Source: Halioglobus sp.
GTDB lineage: Bacteria > Pseudomonadota > Gammaproteobacteria > Pseudomonadales > Halieaceae
Assembly (NCBI GenBank): GCA_020443425.1
Contig: JAGRIE010000003.1
Span: 138,978-202,977, forward strand
Reading direction: 5' to 3'
DNA length: 64,000 nucleotides
In this document: positions 53,473 to 62,793 of the stretch, piece after piece
How positions within the stretch are numbered: the first letter of the stretch is position 1
How the letters are laid out: each line of letters begins with the position of its first letter
Translations under genes and position numbers: made by a program
Notes under the pieces: model-generated
Database searches by the model: none
What the model was told of the DNA's origin: nothing
Seen by the model: the letters and a program-made list of their open reading frames with translations, nothing else

Positions 53473-54246
53473 ATGACTGACCTGATAAAAACCGAGAACC
53501 GCGACGGCGTGCTGGTGGTGAGCTTCAACCGCGCGGACAAAAGGAATGCGATCAATACACAGATGTGGATTGACCTGCGCGAGACGTTCAAGGCGGCGGC
53601 CGCAGACGATGACGTGGTCTGTGTATTGCTGTGCGGCGCCGGTGATAATTTCTGCGCCGGGGTCGACATGGCCAGTTTCGGCGATGTCGGTGAGGGCGAG
53701 GAGCACCCCTTCGAGTCTGCCGCGCGCGCAGTGGTGGAGTTCGACAAGCCGCTGGTGGCAGCGGCACAGGGGGTGGCCATCGGCGGTGGTGCCACCGTGC
53801 TGTTCCACGCCGATATCGTGTACGTCGGAGAGAGCCTGCGCATGCGCCTGCCGTTTGCCAGCCTCGGCCTGGTGCCGGAGTGGGGCAGCAGCTATATGCT
53901 GCAGGCCAATATCGGCGCACAGCGCGCCGCCGAGTTGTTTTATACGGCGCAGTGGATAGATGCGGACAAAGCCTACAGTGTCGGCATCGCCGCCGCCGTG
54001 CTGCCGGACATCGACCTGTTTGAGCACGCGCTCGCCAAGGCCCGCGAGATCGCCCAGTGGCCGGTCAACTCGCTGCGCGAGATCAAGCGCTCGCTGCGCC
54101 TGCATCACCTGCCCGCTATCGATAGGGCGATCAAGGAGGAGCAGGCCGGTATGCGGCGGCAGGTCGGTTCGCCGGAGAATATCGAGGCGATCACCGCATT
54201 CATGGAAAAGCGCCCACCCAACTTCAGGAATAACGGGGCGGGCTAG
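53473..54246 (+). CDS. Crotonase-family enoyl-CoA isomerase-like protein
   Basis: A 257-residue crotonase. It has FNRADKRNAINTQ, CAGVDMASF and QGVAIGGGATVLF, then SLGLVPEWGSSY. The first hydratase Glu is absent (GATVL), while a Glu is kept in VPEWG, which is the arrangement of delta3-delta2-enoyl-CoA isomerases. It probably repositions double bonds so that unsaturated or ring-derived chains can be degraded. Co-transcribed with the nitroreductase. Confidence 0.9.
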   Translation: MTDLIKTENRDGVLVVSFNRADKRNAINTQMWIDLRETFKAAAADDDVVCVLLCGAGDNFCAGVDMASFGDVGEGEEHPFESAARAVVEFDKPLVAAAQGVAIGGGATVLFHADIVYVGESLRMRLPFASLGLVPEWGSSYMLQANIGAQRAAELFYTAQWIDADKAYSVGIAAAVLPDIDLFEHALAKAREIAQWPVNSLREIKRSLRLHHLPAIDRAIKEEQAGMRRQVGSPENIEAITAFMEKRPPNFRNNGAG

Positions 54247-54384
54247 CACAAACTCCGTGGACTGCTGCAGCCAGCGTGCCCCCGGCACAGCTGCCGGACA
54301 GTCACCTGTTGTGTCTGCAGTCAATCGGGTACACTCCGTGTCAGGCCACGCCAATATCGCAATTATCATAATTAGAGGTAGCCG

Positions 54385-56814
54385 ATGAACACCTTTCTCC
54401 AGCACTGGAAGCCCATTTCTGTCGCCGCCGCCGTGACGCTGGCGCTCACCGCCTGCAGTAACAGCTCCAACAACGGCAATGACCCTGACAACCCTCCGGT
54501 TGACAGCAGTACCTACGCCGCCGACATCGTGTGGACAGAGTATGGCATCCCCCATATCACCGCAGAGGACTACGGCAGCGCCGGCTACGGTGTCGGCTAT
54601 GCCTATGCCCGCGAGAACTTCTGCACCCTGATGCGCGAGTATGTGCGCGCGGCCGGGGAGTCCTCCCGCTATCTCGGTGACGATGGCGACCTCAACTCGG
54701 ACCTCGTGATGAAGCTGTACAACGGCGACGACCGTATCAACCGCATGATCGAGGAGGACCTGCCCGGGTATATCGTGGACAACCTGACCGGCTACGCTGC
54801 GGGCGTTAACCGCTATCTCGCAGAGACGGGGGTCGAAAACCTGGCGCAGGGCGACGAGGGATGTCGCGGCGCGGAATGGGTGCGTGAGGTAGAGCTGCAG
54901 GATGTGGTGCGACTGGTGCACCGCGCCATCCTGGTGGGCAGTGCACAGCCCCTGAGGGATTACATCGTGGCGGCTGAGCCGAGCGCGCAGATGGCGAAGG
55001 TGGCCCTGCCGGAAGGCATGAGCCCTGACGCGCTGATCGCCGCAAACCTGACCCAGGACGCGTTTGAGGCCGGAATCGTACTGCCCAAAGGCGGCGCAAT
55101 GGGCAGTAACGCCTACGCTGTGGGTGCGGACGCATCACAGACCAATTCCGGCATCCTGTTCGGCAACCCGCACTTCCCGTGGCAGGGGCCGCAGCGTTTC
55201 TTCATGTTCCATGTCAGCGTAGGCGATGAATACGATGTGATGGGCGCGGCGCTGTCAGGCCTGCCGGCCCCGGTGATCGGCTTCAGTCGCGACGTGGCCT
55301 GGTCGCATACTGTGAGCACCGCATCGCGATTCAACTTCTACGAGCTGGAACTCAATCCGGACAATCCGATGGAGTATGTCTATGACGATGGCTTCCGCGA
55401 GATCACCAGCGAAACCGTGAGCGTGGAGGTGATGACCGAAGCCGGTGAGGTGGAGACGCTGGAGCACACGTTCTACTTTTCGCACTACGGCGCCATCATC
55501 AACCTCGGCGGCATCAACAGCCTGCTCGACGGCTGGCCCACCATCAACGGCTCTGTGCTCACCTACTACGATGCCAACCTCGAGAACCTGCGTGGCCTGG
55601 AACAGTGGATGAATATGGGCAAGGCCAAAAACCTCGGCGAGTTCAAGAACGCGCTGCGCAGCCTCGGGATTCCCTGGGTGAACACCATTGCCGCAGACCG
55701 CTACGGCGATGCGTTTTACGGTGATATCTCGGTAACCCCGCATATCAGCGTCAGCCAGGCCGACAATTGTGTGCGCGGCCTGCTGCAGAGTGCCGTCACC
55801 GGGTTTGGCTACCTCACGCTGGATGGCTCCGACTCAGCCTGCGAAGCGGGCAGTGATGAGGGTACGGTCGCCGGCATCTTCGGTTACGACAGCCTGCCCA
55901 AACTGGAGACGCGCGAGTACGGTGCCAATGCGAATGACAGCTACTGGTTGTCCAACCCGCGCATGTTGCTGGAAGGCTTCTCGCCGATTATCGGCAAGGA
56001 GCGTGTAGAGCAGAGCCGCCGCACACGGGCGACATTCTCGCAGGCGGAGAGCCGCCTGGCCGGTAGCGATGAGCTGGGCGATCCCGGCTTCAATATCGAT
56101 AATATCCGCCAGTTGCTCTACAACGCCACCAACTATACGGCGGAACTGATACTCGACGATGTGGTGGCGATCTGCCGGCGGGACGACAACAGCGAGGCGG
56201 AGGGCATCTCCATGGAGCAGATGGCCTGCGACCTGCTGGCGGGCTGGGACCGCACCCACCAGAACGACAGCGTGGGTGGCCATATCTTTTTCGAGTTCTG
56301 GAAGGAGCTGCGTTCCACACCCAACCTGTTTGCCGTCCCCTTCGATGCGGCTGACCCGGTGAATACACCGCGCAATCTCAATGTTAACGACAAGGCCGTT
56401 ATCGATGCGGTGCAGGCGGCGCTGGGCGCTGCCGTCGCGACACTGGCGGACGCGGGTATTGAACTGGACAAGCCCTGGGGTGAAGTACAGTTCGTGGAGA
56501 AGAACGGTGAGCGTATTCCCATCCACGGCGGCTCCAGTGACATGATGTTCAGCGTTATCACCTCCGGTCTGGAGGACGGCGAGGGCTACTCCAGCATTCG
56601 CCACGGCAACAGCTATATCCAGGCGATCACCTGGGATGAAAGCGATTGCCCGGATGCCTACGCCATCCTCACGTACTCGCAGTCAACAGACCCGGCCTCC
56701 GAGCACTACGCGGATGCCACCAAGCTGTACTCCAGCGGCGGCTGGATTGATATGCCGTTCTGCGAGGCGGCGCGCGATGCGCAGGAGATCGGGCGGGTGA
56801 CGATTTCGGAGTAG
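54385..56814 (+). CDS. Penicillin-acylase-family Ntn-hydrolase lipoprotein
   Basis: An 809-residue precursor. The signal peptide ends with a lipobox, LALTAC, giving Cys24 as the lipid site, so the enzyme is probably anchored to the outer membrane. It is an N-terminal-nucleophile hydrolase that self-cleaves before a serine: GGAMGSN puts the nucleophile at Ser241. NPHFPW follows, as in PvdQ/acyl-homoserine-lactone acylases. Asn and Arg residues of the active site are expected in the beta-subunit. Substrates could be acyl-homoserine lactones, N-acyl amino acids or bile-acid-like amides; the sequence does not decide. It is a single-gene unit. Confidence 0.9.
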   Translation: MNTFLQHWKPISVAAAVTLALTACSNSSNNGNDPDNPPVDSSTYAADIVWTEYGIPHITAEDYGSAGYGVGYAYARENFCTLMREYVRAAGESSRYLGDDGDLNSDLVMKLYNGDDRINRMIEEDLPGYIVDNLTGYAAGVNRYLAETGVENLAQGDEGCRGAEWVREVELQDVVRLVHRAILVGSAQPLRDYIVAAEPSAQMAKVALPEGMSPDALIAANLTQDAFEAGIVLPKGGAMGSNAYAVGADASQTNSGILFGNPHFPWQGPQRFFMFHVSVGDEYDVMGAALSGLPAPVIGFSRDVAWSHTVSTASRFNFYELELNPDNPMEYVYDDGFREITSETVSVEVMTEAGEVETLEHTFYFSHYGAIINLGGINSLLDGWPTINGSVLTYYDANLENLRGLEQWMNMGKAKNLGEFKNALRSLGIPWVNTIAADRYGDAFYGDISVTPHISVSQADNCVRGLLQSAVTGFGYLTLDGSDSACEAGSDEGTVAGIFGYDSLPKLETREYGANANDSYWLSNPRMLLEGFSPIIGKERVEQSRRTRATFSQAESRLAGSDELGDPGFNIDNIRQLLYNATNYTAELILDDVVAICRRDDNSEAEGISMEQMACDLLAGWDRTHQNDSVGGHIFFEFWKELRSTPNLFAVPFDAADPVNTPRNLNVNDKAVIDAVQAALGAAVATLADAGIELDKPWGEVQFVEKNGERIPIHGGSSDMMFSVITSGLEDGEGYSSIRHGNSYIQAITWDESDCPDAYAILTYSQSTDPASEHYADATKLYSSGGWIDMPFCEAARDAQEIGRVTISE

Positions 56815-57099
56815 CTTTGCAACGGAGGCGCAGACCAGAAGTCCGGCGCTTTCGTTTCTCAGACGAAGAACGAAGTGCCGCACGAGGGGGTCAGTATCGG
56901 TTGGCGACAATCCACTAATAATAAGTATCAGGGATGATTCGCGCGAGTCATCCAGACCGCTATCAACCTGATTGAAAATGCGACGTGTACATAATACCAG
57001 TGAGGTCAATTTTATTCGGCTGGCTATAGTATCGAACTAAATGAACAGAACAGATACTCGATAACACAGGAGTTGGCTCACGCTTGGTGGGTAAACGCT

Positions 57100-57115
57100 A
57101 ACAGTTCCTACTGTT
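57100..57115. promoter_or_regulatory. Inverted repeat ahead of the cas promoter
   Basis: AACAGT and ACTGTT flank TCCT (57100-57115), a perfect palindromic site lying immediately upstream of the predicted -35 box. It may be an operator controlling cas9-cas1-cas2-cas4 expression. Which regulator binds is unknown. Confidence 0.35.
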
Positions 57116-57118
57116 GGC

Positions 57119-57147
57119 TTGTACTTGGATAAATTCCTGTAGATAAA
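57119..57147 (+). promoter_or_regulatory. Candidate cas operon promoter
   Basis: TTGTAC (57119-57124) and GATAAA (57142-57147) are 17 bp apart, giving a start near 57154 and a leader of about 40 bases. The boxes match the consensus only moderately. Confidence 0.35.
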
Positions 57148-57192
57148 CGAGTTATCCCAAACTGTAATTTGATGAATAAGGAAACTCATCTT

Positions 57193-60100
57193 ATGACGCG
57201 TGTAATATCAGCAATTGCTATCGACTTGGGTGCTCGCTACACGGGGCTCTATTCAACTCAGTATATGGAAGGCGAAGTGCCGTGCTCGGCTAACGCGCAG
57301 GCAGCTACTTTGGTTCTGCCCGAAGAGGGCGGAAAGATGACGTGGAGTCAGCAGGGTAGAACGGCCACACGTCACAGGTTGAGGTCCAACAAACGGCGCA
57401 AGTTTGCAAAACGGCTCCTGAAATTGTGTATTCAAGCTACGCTGGATTCCTCAGCTATAGATCTGACGGATGACACTTGGGCACGTACATGGGAGGGACT
57501 CAGTGGGTTATTGAATCGACGGGGATTCAACCGGGTACAGGTTGAAGTCGATTTATCAGAGCTCGCGGGTGTAGAGCCCGATTGGTTCGCCCGGACATTT
57601 CCGGATTACTTTGTCACAAGTGTAGATCTTGCCAGCCAGTGGGAGTTGCTCGCGCAAAATCCGGAGCGTTTGCGCGAACTGCAAGCGGACAAAACATTTG
57701 GACAGTCCACTACTGAGTTGAAGAAGCTCATGGTTGATATGGATGCTGTCGAAAAATCAGCTCATGCATCGATCATGACTCTTCTGAAGAGCGCCGTCAG
57801 CAGCATTCTGGATGACCTCGATTATGGTCATAAGCACCGTCTCGACTATCTGCAGGATATTCAAGCACAAATTTCTCGGGATAGCCGATTTCACTGCCTT
57901 GAAGCAGCGATAACGAAAGATGAACTGTGGCGTCTGGTCGGTAACGTTTCCAACCTGCAGTTGAGAGCGTTGCGATGGTACTTCAACGACAAAAGCATGG
58001 CCAAGGGCGATCGCTGGGACGAAAAAGCGCTCGAAAAGGTGCTGATGCGATGGATTGATTATTGGCGGCCACAAGGGGACAAAATTGAGATTGAGAAGAG
58101 CCGTCGCCATCAACGGGAGTTCAAGCAAGCGTTAGTCAGTGCAGGTTCTGCGCTGGTTTTCCTGAAATCGTTCCCGCCAGAATGCTCTATCCCACCTTAT
58201 GAAGACCAGGATAACCGGCGTCCTCCCAAAGACCAGACCCTCTGGTTGAGCCCCGTATCGATGAATAACCAGTTTGGCAGTGAATGGCGCCGGTGGGCGA
58301 AATCCCTGCGGCAAGCCAACCCGGAATGTAATGAGGGCATAGCAGATGCATTGGCTGGCTATGACCGCAAGTCACGGCTTCCGAAAACGGTTAACGATAA
58401 CCGGGTTATGCCTGCATATTCCGACAGCGAACTTGAAGATACCTATTTTTTACAACGGATACTGGACAGGAACCGTTATCTGGACCCCTACGCGCTGCGG
58501 GCGCTTGCACGAAACCTGCGACCAAAGGATACAGAGACGGCCTTCAAGCGCTTGCGTGATGATCTTGGCAGTGAATACGCTAACAGTTTTCTGTCATTTG
58601 CTGAGGCTTACTATTCGGAATGGGAGCTGGCAAGGCAAGGGGTTTGGTCCCGCCATTCGAATTCCTTGCTGGAGCGCTCGGATCTGAATCCGCCCCATAA
58701 ATCGAAGTTGCTGAATGTGCTGGTGGGAAACATTATTCAGCAGAAACTCGACGAAGATGAGTTGGCCACATTCCTGGAGAATCTCTGGACTAAGCGCGTG
58801 GTTGGCAAAAGTACGCTCAGAGGCGCCGCCAAATCCATAGAGGAGTGCCGCAAGCAACACGGTAATCTGTTCAATGAGAAGCTTCGACGAATGCGTTACC
58901 AGAAGGAGCTGTTGCACGAGGAAAAACCAAAATGGGACAAAGAGCAGAAAGAAATCTGGAAGGTGTACGAAAAGGCGTTATTGGCATCTGGGGTTATTGC
59001 CGAGTATTTCAGGCATGAACACACGCGCGCCGAAAAATATGCAAACCCTTACAGTATTGCCCAACTGTATACAATTCTGGAAACCGACCGGAAAGGGTTT
59101 TCCCGCACCACCCGTGCAGCGCATCTGGAAAACAACTGGCGTATGGGTGAGGTGACTTTGGCGTCAGGGAAGGTTATCGCCCGATGCAGCCGTCTGCCTG
59201 CGGATAGTGTGAGGCCATTTGATGGTGTCCTGAAGCGTGTGCTTGAGCGCAGTGCTGCCGAGATCGCCAGGTTTAAGAGCGAGCAGATCCGGTCACTTGA
59301 AAGCAGGGGGCTGGAGTTGGAGGTGCCCATTCTCGTTGAAGAGAACAGATTTGCGTTCAGTGAGTCGCTGCTGGACTTGAAAAAGGCAAGCCCCAAGCGC
59401 CGTAAAGCACTCTCCGAACGCTTGTCTCAGCAATCCACCCGCTGGCAGACCAAGCATGAGAGAATCACTGCGGCATCTCGTGGCATCTGCCCCTATCTCG
59501 GGGTGGCTATCGGAAGCAATGGTGAGCGTGACCATATCCTGCCGCAGTCGAGTAGCCTGAGTCAGTCCGGAACAGTCTACAACAGCGAGGCCAACCTGAT
59601 TTACTGCTCGCGGGATGGCAACCAGAGAAAGGGTAACAAGCGCTATGGTCTTGCGGATCTCCATGCAAACTATTTAAGGACGTTATTTGGAACGGATGAC
59701 AGTAATGAGGTCCGACTTCAAATTGAACGTAAGGTGGAGGCTCTGCCGAACGGCTTCATTTTTGATGCACTGTCTCCGGATGACCAGAATGCAGTGCGGC
59801 ACAGCCTCTTTCTGGCTGATGACAGTTCTGCCAGGGCGCGTGTTGTGACGCATCTCGCTAAACAGAATGCTTCGCGTGTTAACGGCACGCAGGCCTGGCT
59901 TGCCCGGCGAGTTGTTGAATTGTTGTCAGATGACTTGAGTGCCTGGGCGGAGAGCAGGGGCCACAGTTTGCGTTTTTCTGTTTATAGGATTGATGCTCAG
60001 AGTACCAGCGAAACAAGGGTTCTATTGGGAGAATACGATAGTAAATTTGTGAAGCCGAGTCCCCAGGGTGTCTCTTCCCACGCCATTGATGCGATGTGCG

Positions 60101-61491
60101 TTTATGCCGCTGCAGGCAGTGTTCAACGAGTAGCCGATAAGCTGGCAATCGGATCTATTTTCCAGGAGGACATGCACGTTTTGTCAGAGGCATTTCCCGG
60201 AGCACTAGAGATTCGGCGGATAGAGCGGAAATCGAGGGCCGAGAAGTCTGATATATCTTCACAGCCAATCTTTAAGGAAGGTATCTATGCAGAACATTTT
60301 CTTCCTTTATGGGTGGATGAAAAAGTCGTGAGAGTCGGCTGGGAAAAATCTACCGGACTGGTTGTTGAAGGTTCCAAACCAAGGTTGCTGGTAGAAGTCT
60401 TGGCCCCTTGTATCAAGGGCGGGGACGCCGCGGTTGCTGCCGCGTTGACGGCAGAGCACAGCGTGAGATTGGAGATTGATCGTCAGCTGGCGTTTGAGTA
60501 CCTTCGCCGATCTGCAAAAGAGCCACTAACGGACGTGGAACTTTGCCTGACTGCTATGCTTGAAGGCCTGTACTATTCCACCAGTAAGAAAGAGGTACAG
60601 AAACGCCTTTATGATGCGGCGAGAAAATCCTTCAGGTCTGCGGATGAAATTCTCGACGAAAGGGACTTTCGCGTGAATGTCCAGCTTGCTATCGGCCGCG
60701 GCAAAAAGGCCAGTGTGAGTCTGAAGGGAAATTTGCTTTTACCAGCACGCAATGATTGGCATGCCCTATTAGCGGTGCCTGAGATTGGTGAGTTACTCGG
60801 CCAGAAAACGCCAGAGCCCGCTAACATGCGACGGATCTATGAGAAGCATTTCAATGCCGGTAGTCGAGTCAAACACAGCCCTGTCCGGCGGGTATTTTCT
60901 TTACCGATAGTGGATGCGCCCAGTGGTGGCTTTCGAATCAGAAGAAAGGGGCAGGCAGGTGATATTTGGCAGTTGCATGCAATTGAGGGCTCTCCCGCAG
61001 TCGGCTTTGCCGTGGATTCCAACAGAAAAATTCAGTGGGATACCACTGTTCTTCATCCATCGTTGCTGGACAGCGGAAACATCGTTGGTAAGAGGGCAAG
61101 ATACCAGCATGACGCCGGGGAAATACTGGCTTTTGGCAAGTGGTTACCAATAGAGGTGCCGCTGCCAGCTGAAATTATCCGTTTGGAAATGGCGCCTGGT
61201 ACCAAGGATCGGAGATATATTCGACTAACCCAATCCTTTGCGTCATTGCGAAAATGGTTGTTGTCTGCCAGCAAGGAGGCTATTGCAGGGCCGCTTGATC
61301 TTCCCGCTGAAATTAAAGTGACCCCCGCGGTATTTGCCAAAGAACACGGCATCACCCTGCTTGGCAAGCCACGATCAAATCTGTTTGTTGAAACTGTAGG
61401 GAGTTTTGTTACCTATTGGTACATTGTAGAGAGCAGTAATGCCGCGATGAAGACCGCCTACCAGGAAGCATATAACAAGATATCAGGGTAA
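57193..61491 (+). CDS. cas9: Type II-B Cas9 RNA-guided DNA endonuclease
   Basis: A 1432-residue Cas9. RuvC-I is IAIDLGARYTG with Asp11. The Arg-rich bridge helix spans about 57-76. A long helical recognition lobe follows. RuvC-II has Glu716 in PILVEENRF. The HNH domain has Asp780-His781 in ERDHILPQSS and Asn810 in DGNQRKG. RuvC-III has His963 and Asp966 in SSHAIDAM. The C-terminal third should contain the PAM-reading domain. N-terminal sequence, size and the cas4 linkage match Francisella-type II-B, although this is shorter than F. novicida Cas9. The start is ATG 57193 with AAGGA upstream; a TTG at 57169 and an ATG at 57172 lack a ribosome site. Both nuclease sites appear intact. Confidence 0.97.
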   Translation: MTRVISAIAIDLGARYTGLYSTQYMEGEVPCSANAQAATLVLPEEGGKMTWSQQGRTATRHRLRSNKRRKFAKRLLKLCIQATLDSSAIDLTDDTWARTWEGLSGLLNRRGFNRVQVEVDLSELAGVEPDWFARTFPDYFVTSVDLASQWELLAQNPERLRELQADKTFGQSTTELKKLMVDMDAVEKSAHASIMTLLKSAVSSILDDLDYGHKHRLDYLQDIQAQISRDSRFHCLEAAITKDELWRLVGNVSNLQLRALRWYFNDKSMAKGDRWDEKALEKVLMRWIDYWRPQGDKIEIEKSRRHQREFKQALVSAGSALVFLKSFPPECSIPPYEDQDNRRPPKDQTLWLSPVSMNNQFGSEWRRWAKSLRQANPECNEGIADALAGYDRKSRLPKTVNDNRVMPAYSDSELEDTYFLQRILDRNRYLDPYALRALARNLRPKDTETAFKRLRDDLGSEYANSFLSFAEAYYSEWELARQGVWSRHSNSLLERSDLNPPHKSKLLNVLVGNIIQQKLDEDELATFLENLWTKRVVGKSTLRGAAKSIEECRKQHGNLFNEKLRRMRYQKELLHEEKPKWDKEQKEIWKVYEKALLASGVIAEYFRHEHTRAEKYANPYSIAQLYTILETDRKGFSRTTRAAHLENNWRMGEVTLASGKVIARCSRLPADSVRPFDGVLKRVLERSAAEIARFKSEQIRSLESRGLELEVPILVEENRFAFSESLLDLKKASPKRRKALSERLSQQSTRWQTKHERITAASRGICPYLGVAIGSNGERDHILPQSSSLSQSGTVYNSEANLIYCSRDGNQRKGNKRYGLADLHANYLRTLFGTDDSNEVRLQIERKVEALPNGFIFDALSPDDQNAVRHSLFLADDSSARARVVTHLAKQNASRVNGTQAWLARRVVELLSDDLSAWAESRGHSLRFSVYRIDAQSTSETRVLLGEYDSKFVKPSPQGVSSHAIDAMCVYAAAGSVQRVADKLAIGSIFQEDMHVLSEAFPGALEIRRIERKSRAEKSDISSQPIFKEGIYAEHFLPLWVDEKVVRVGWEKSTGLVVEGSKPRLLVEVLAPCIKGGDAAVAAALTAEHSVRLEIDRQLAFEYLRRSAKEPLTDVELCLTAMLEGLYYSTSKKEVQKRLYDAARKSFRSADEILDERDFRVNVQLAIGRGKKASVSLKGNLLLPARNDWHALLAVPEIGELLGQKTPEPANMRRIYEKHFNAGSRVKHSPVRRVFSLPIVDAPSGGFRIRRKGQAGDIWQLHAIEGSPAVGFAVDSNRKIQWDTTVLHPSLLDSGNIVGKRARYQHDAGEILAFGKWLPIEVPLPAEIIRLEMAPGTKDRRYIRLTQSFASLRKWLLSASKEAIAGPLDLPAEIKVTPAVFAKEHGITLLGKPRSNLFVETVGSFVTYWYIVESSNAAMKTAYQEAYNKISG

Positions 61492-61495
61492 TCTG

Positions 61496-62494
61496 ATGAG
61501 ACATCTGACTGTGATGGAGTATGGTCATTTTCTGGGGTGCCAGGGCGAGCGGCTACAGGTCAAGGGTAATGACGGGCTGATAGCAGAAACGCCTCTTTCA
61601 CGCCTGCGTTCCGTTACGATTGCGAAGCGGGGTGTCTCGTTTTCAAGTAACCTGCTGTTGGAATGCGCCAGTCGAGGAATTCGTTTTTTTATTGCGGATT
61701 GGCGCGGACGAAATGTAGTCGCACTGTCAGGTACTCACCAGCATGCCGTTTCCGCACTACGACGTGCACAATTTGAGTTTATTGAGACACCCCAGGCTCG
61801 ATCCGTGGCTGCCCAGATGCAGTTCGGTAAAGTACGGAACCAGCGTGCCGTATTACTGTATTTCAGCAAGTATTCCCGGTTGAAATCATCTGACTCAGTC
61901 CGATTGTTGGCAACAGCGGCAGATAAAATCGCTGAGTGCAGCCGTGCGTTGAGCTCTATTGATTTCAGCCGACGTGATTCATGGCGCGAAGAGATATTGG
62001 GCTATGAAGGCGCCGCTGCCAGTATTTACTGGCGTGCACTTGCGGCTGCTCAACTTGTCCCAGATTCATTTGTTGAAAGGCAGGGGCGTGGAGCTACTGA
62101 AGTTACCAACCAGCTGTTGAACTATGGTTATTCGTTATTAACAACTTATGTATGGAGTGCGCTGGATAACGCCGGTTTCGAGCTTTACTGTGGAATACTA
62201 CATGCACAGCGACCGGGAAAGCCGTCGCTGGTATTGGATTTCATGGAGGAGTATCGCCCCTGGGTTGTAGATCGGTGTGTAATAAAACTGCGGCAGCAAC
62301 TGAAAAACAAGTGCCGGATGGACACAAGCCTGAAACGAAAGCTCACAGAAGACATCCAGTACACAATGTCAAAACCCTATGCTTATAACGGCAAGCGCCT
62401 ACGTCTGGAGTCGATATTGCAGCGTCAGGCATATCGTTTGGGAGGCGTGATGGTTGAAGATAAGACTTATCGCCCATATCGTTTCAGGTGGTAG
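61496..62494 (+). CDS. cas1: Cas1 CRISPR integrase
   Basis: A 332-residue Cas1, the catalytic subunit that inserts new spacers with Cas2. The metal ligands are recognisable: Glu171 in GYEGAAASIYW, His236 in GILHAQRP, and Asp248 with Glu251 in LVLDFMEEYRP. The N-terminal beta-domain ends near residue 85, and the rest is the helical catalytic domain. The ATG is 4 bp after the cas9 stop, so it is co-translated. It appears complete, so the locus should be adaptation-competent. Confidence 0.97.
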   Translation: MRHLTVMEYGHFLGCQGERLQVKGNDGLIAETPLSRLRSVTIAKRGVSFSSNLLLECASRGIRFFIADWRGRNVVALSGTHQHAVSALRRAQFEFIETPQARSVAAQMQFGKVRNQRAVLLYFSKYSRLKSSDSVRLLATAADKIAECSRALSSIDFSRRDSWREEILGYEGAAASIYWRALAAAQLVPDSFVERQGRGATEVTNQLLNYGYSLLTTYVWSALDNAGFELYCGILHAQRPGKPSLVLDFMEEYRPWVVDRCVIKLRQQLKNKCRMDTSLKRKLTEDIQYTMSKPYAYNGKRLRLESILQRQAYRLGGVMVEDKTYRPYRFRW

Positions 62495-62496
62495 TA

Positions 62497-62793
62497 ATGG
62501 GTACCCATAATCGATATTTATTTTGCTATGACGTGGAAGACAACAAGACCAGACGCAAGCTCTTTGAGGCACTGAAAGACTTGGGATTAGTGCCGATTCA
62601 AAAATCAGTTTTTTTTGGAGACCTGAATGCGGCAGAGCTTAGAAGTTTGAGGCGATTGGTATGCTCTCTATTGGACGCCGGCTCAGACCGCTGTTTCTGG
62701 GTGCAGAGTAATGGTCTTGAACGTGACTTGCCCGCGCATCTTGGATACCGAAATTTTACATTGATACCGCCAGAGGGTAGTTGTTGTGTATAG
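62497..62793 (+). CDS. cas2: Cas2 adaptation protein
   Basis: A 98-residue Cas2, which bridges two Cas1 dimers in the spacer-integration complex. The ferredoxin-like N-terminus YLFCYDVEDNKTRRKLFEAL places the conserved Asp at residue 12. ATG 62497, three bases after the cas1 stop region, has AGGTGG at 62486-62491. A GTG at 62488 would overlap cas1 and is less likely. The 3' end overlaps the cas4 start by 8 bp. Confidence 0.95.
   Translation: MGTHNRYLFCYDVEDNKTRRKLFEALKDLGLVPIQKSVFFGDLNAAELRSLRRLVCSLLDAGSDRCFWVQSNGLERDLPAHLGYRNFTLIPPEGSCCV

Larger units (their letters stand above)
56815..57192. other. Intergenic region upstream of cas9, 378 bp
   Basis: Base composition falls here from the GC-rich backbone to AT-rich sequence, marking the left edge of the CRISPR island. 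No gene, tRNA or direct repeat that could be an attachment site is seen. The right half holds an inverted repeat (57100-57115) and a probable cas promoter. Confidence 0.5.

Noticed and set aside
57169-57192. Earlier start codons of cas9 (TTG 57169, ATG 57172)
   Set aside because: No ribosome site precedes them; ATG 57193 has AAGGA and matches the N-terminal length of other II-B Cas9 proteins ahead of the RuvC-I Asp.
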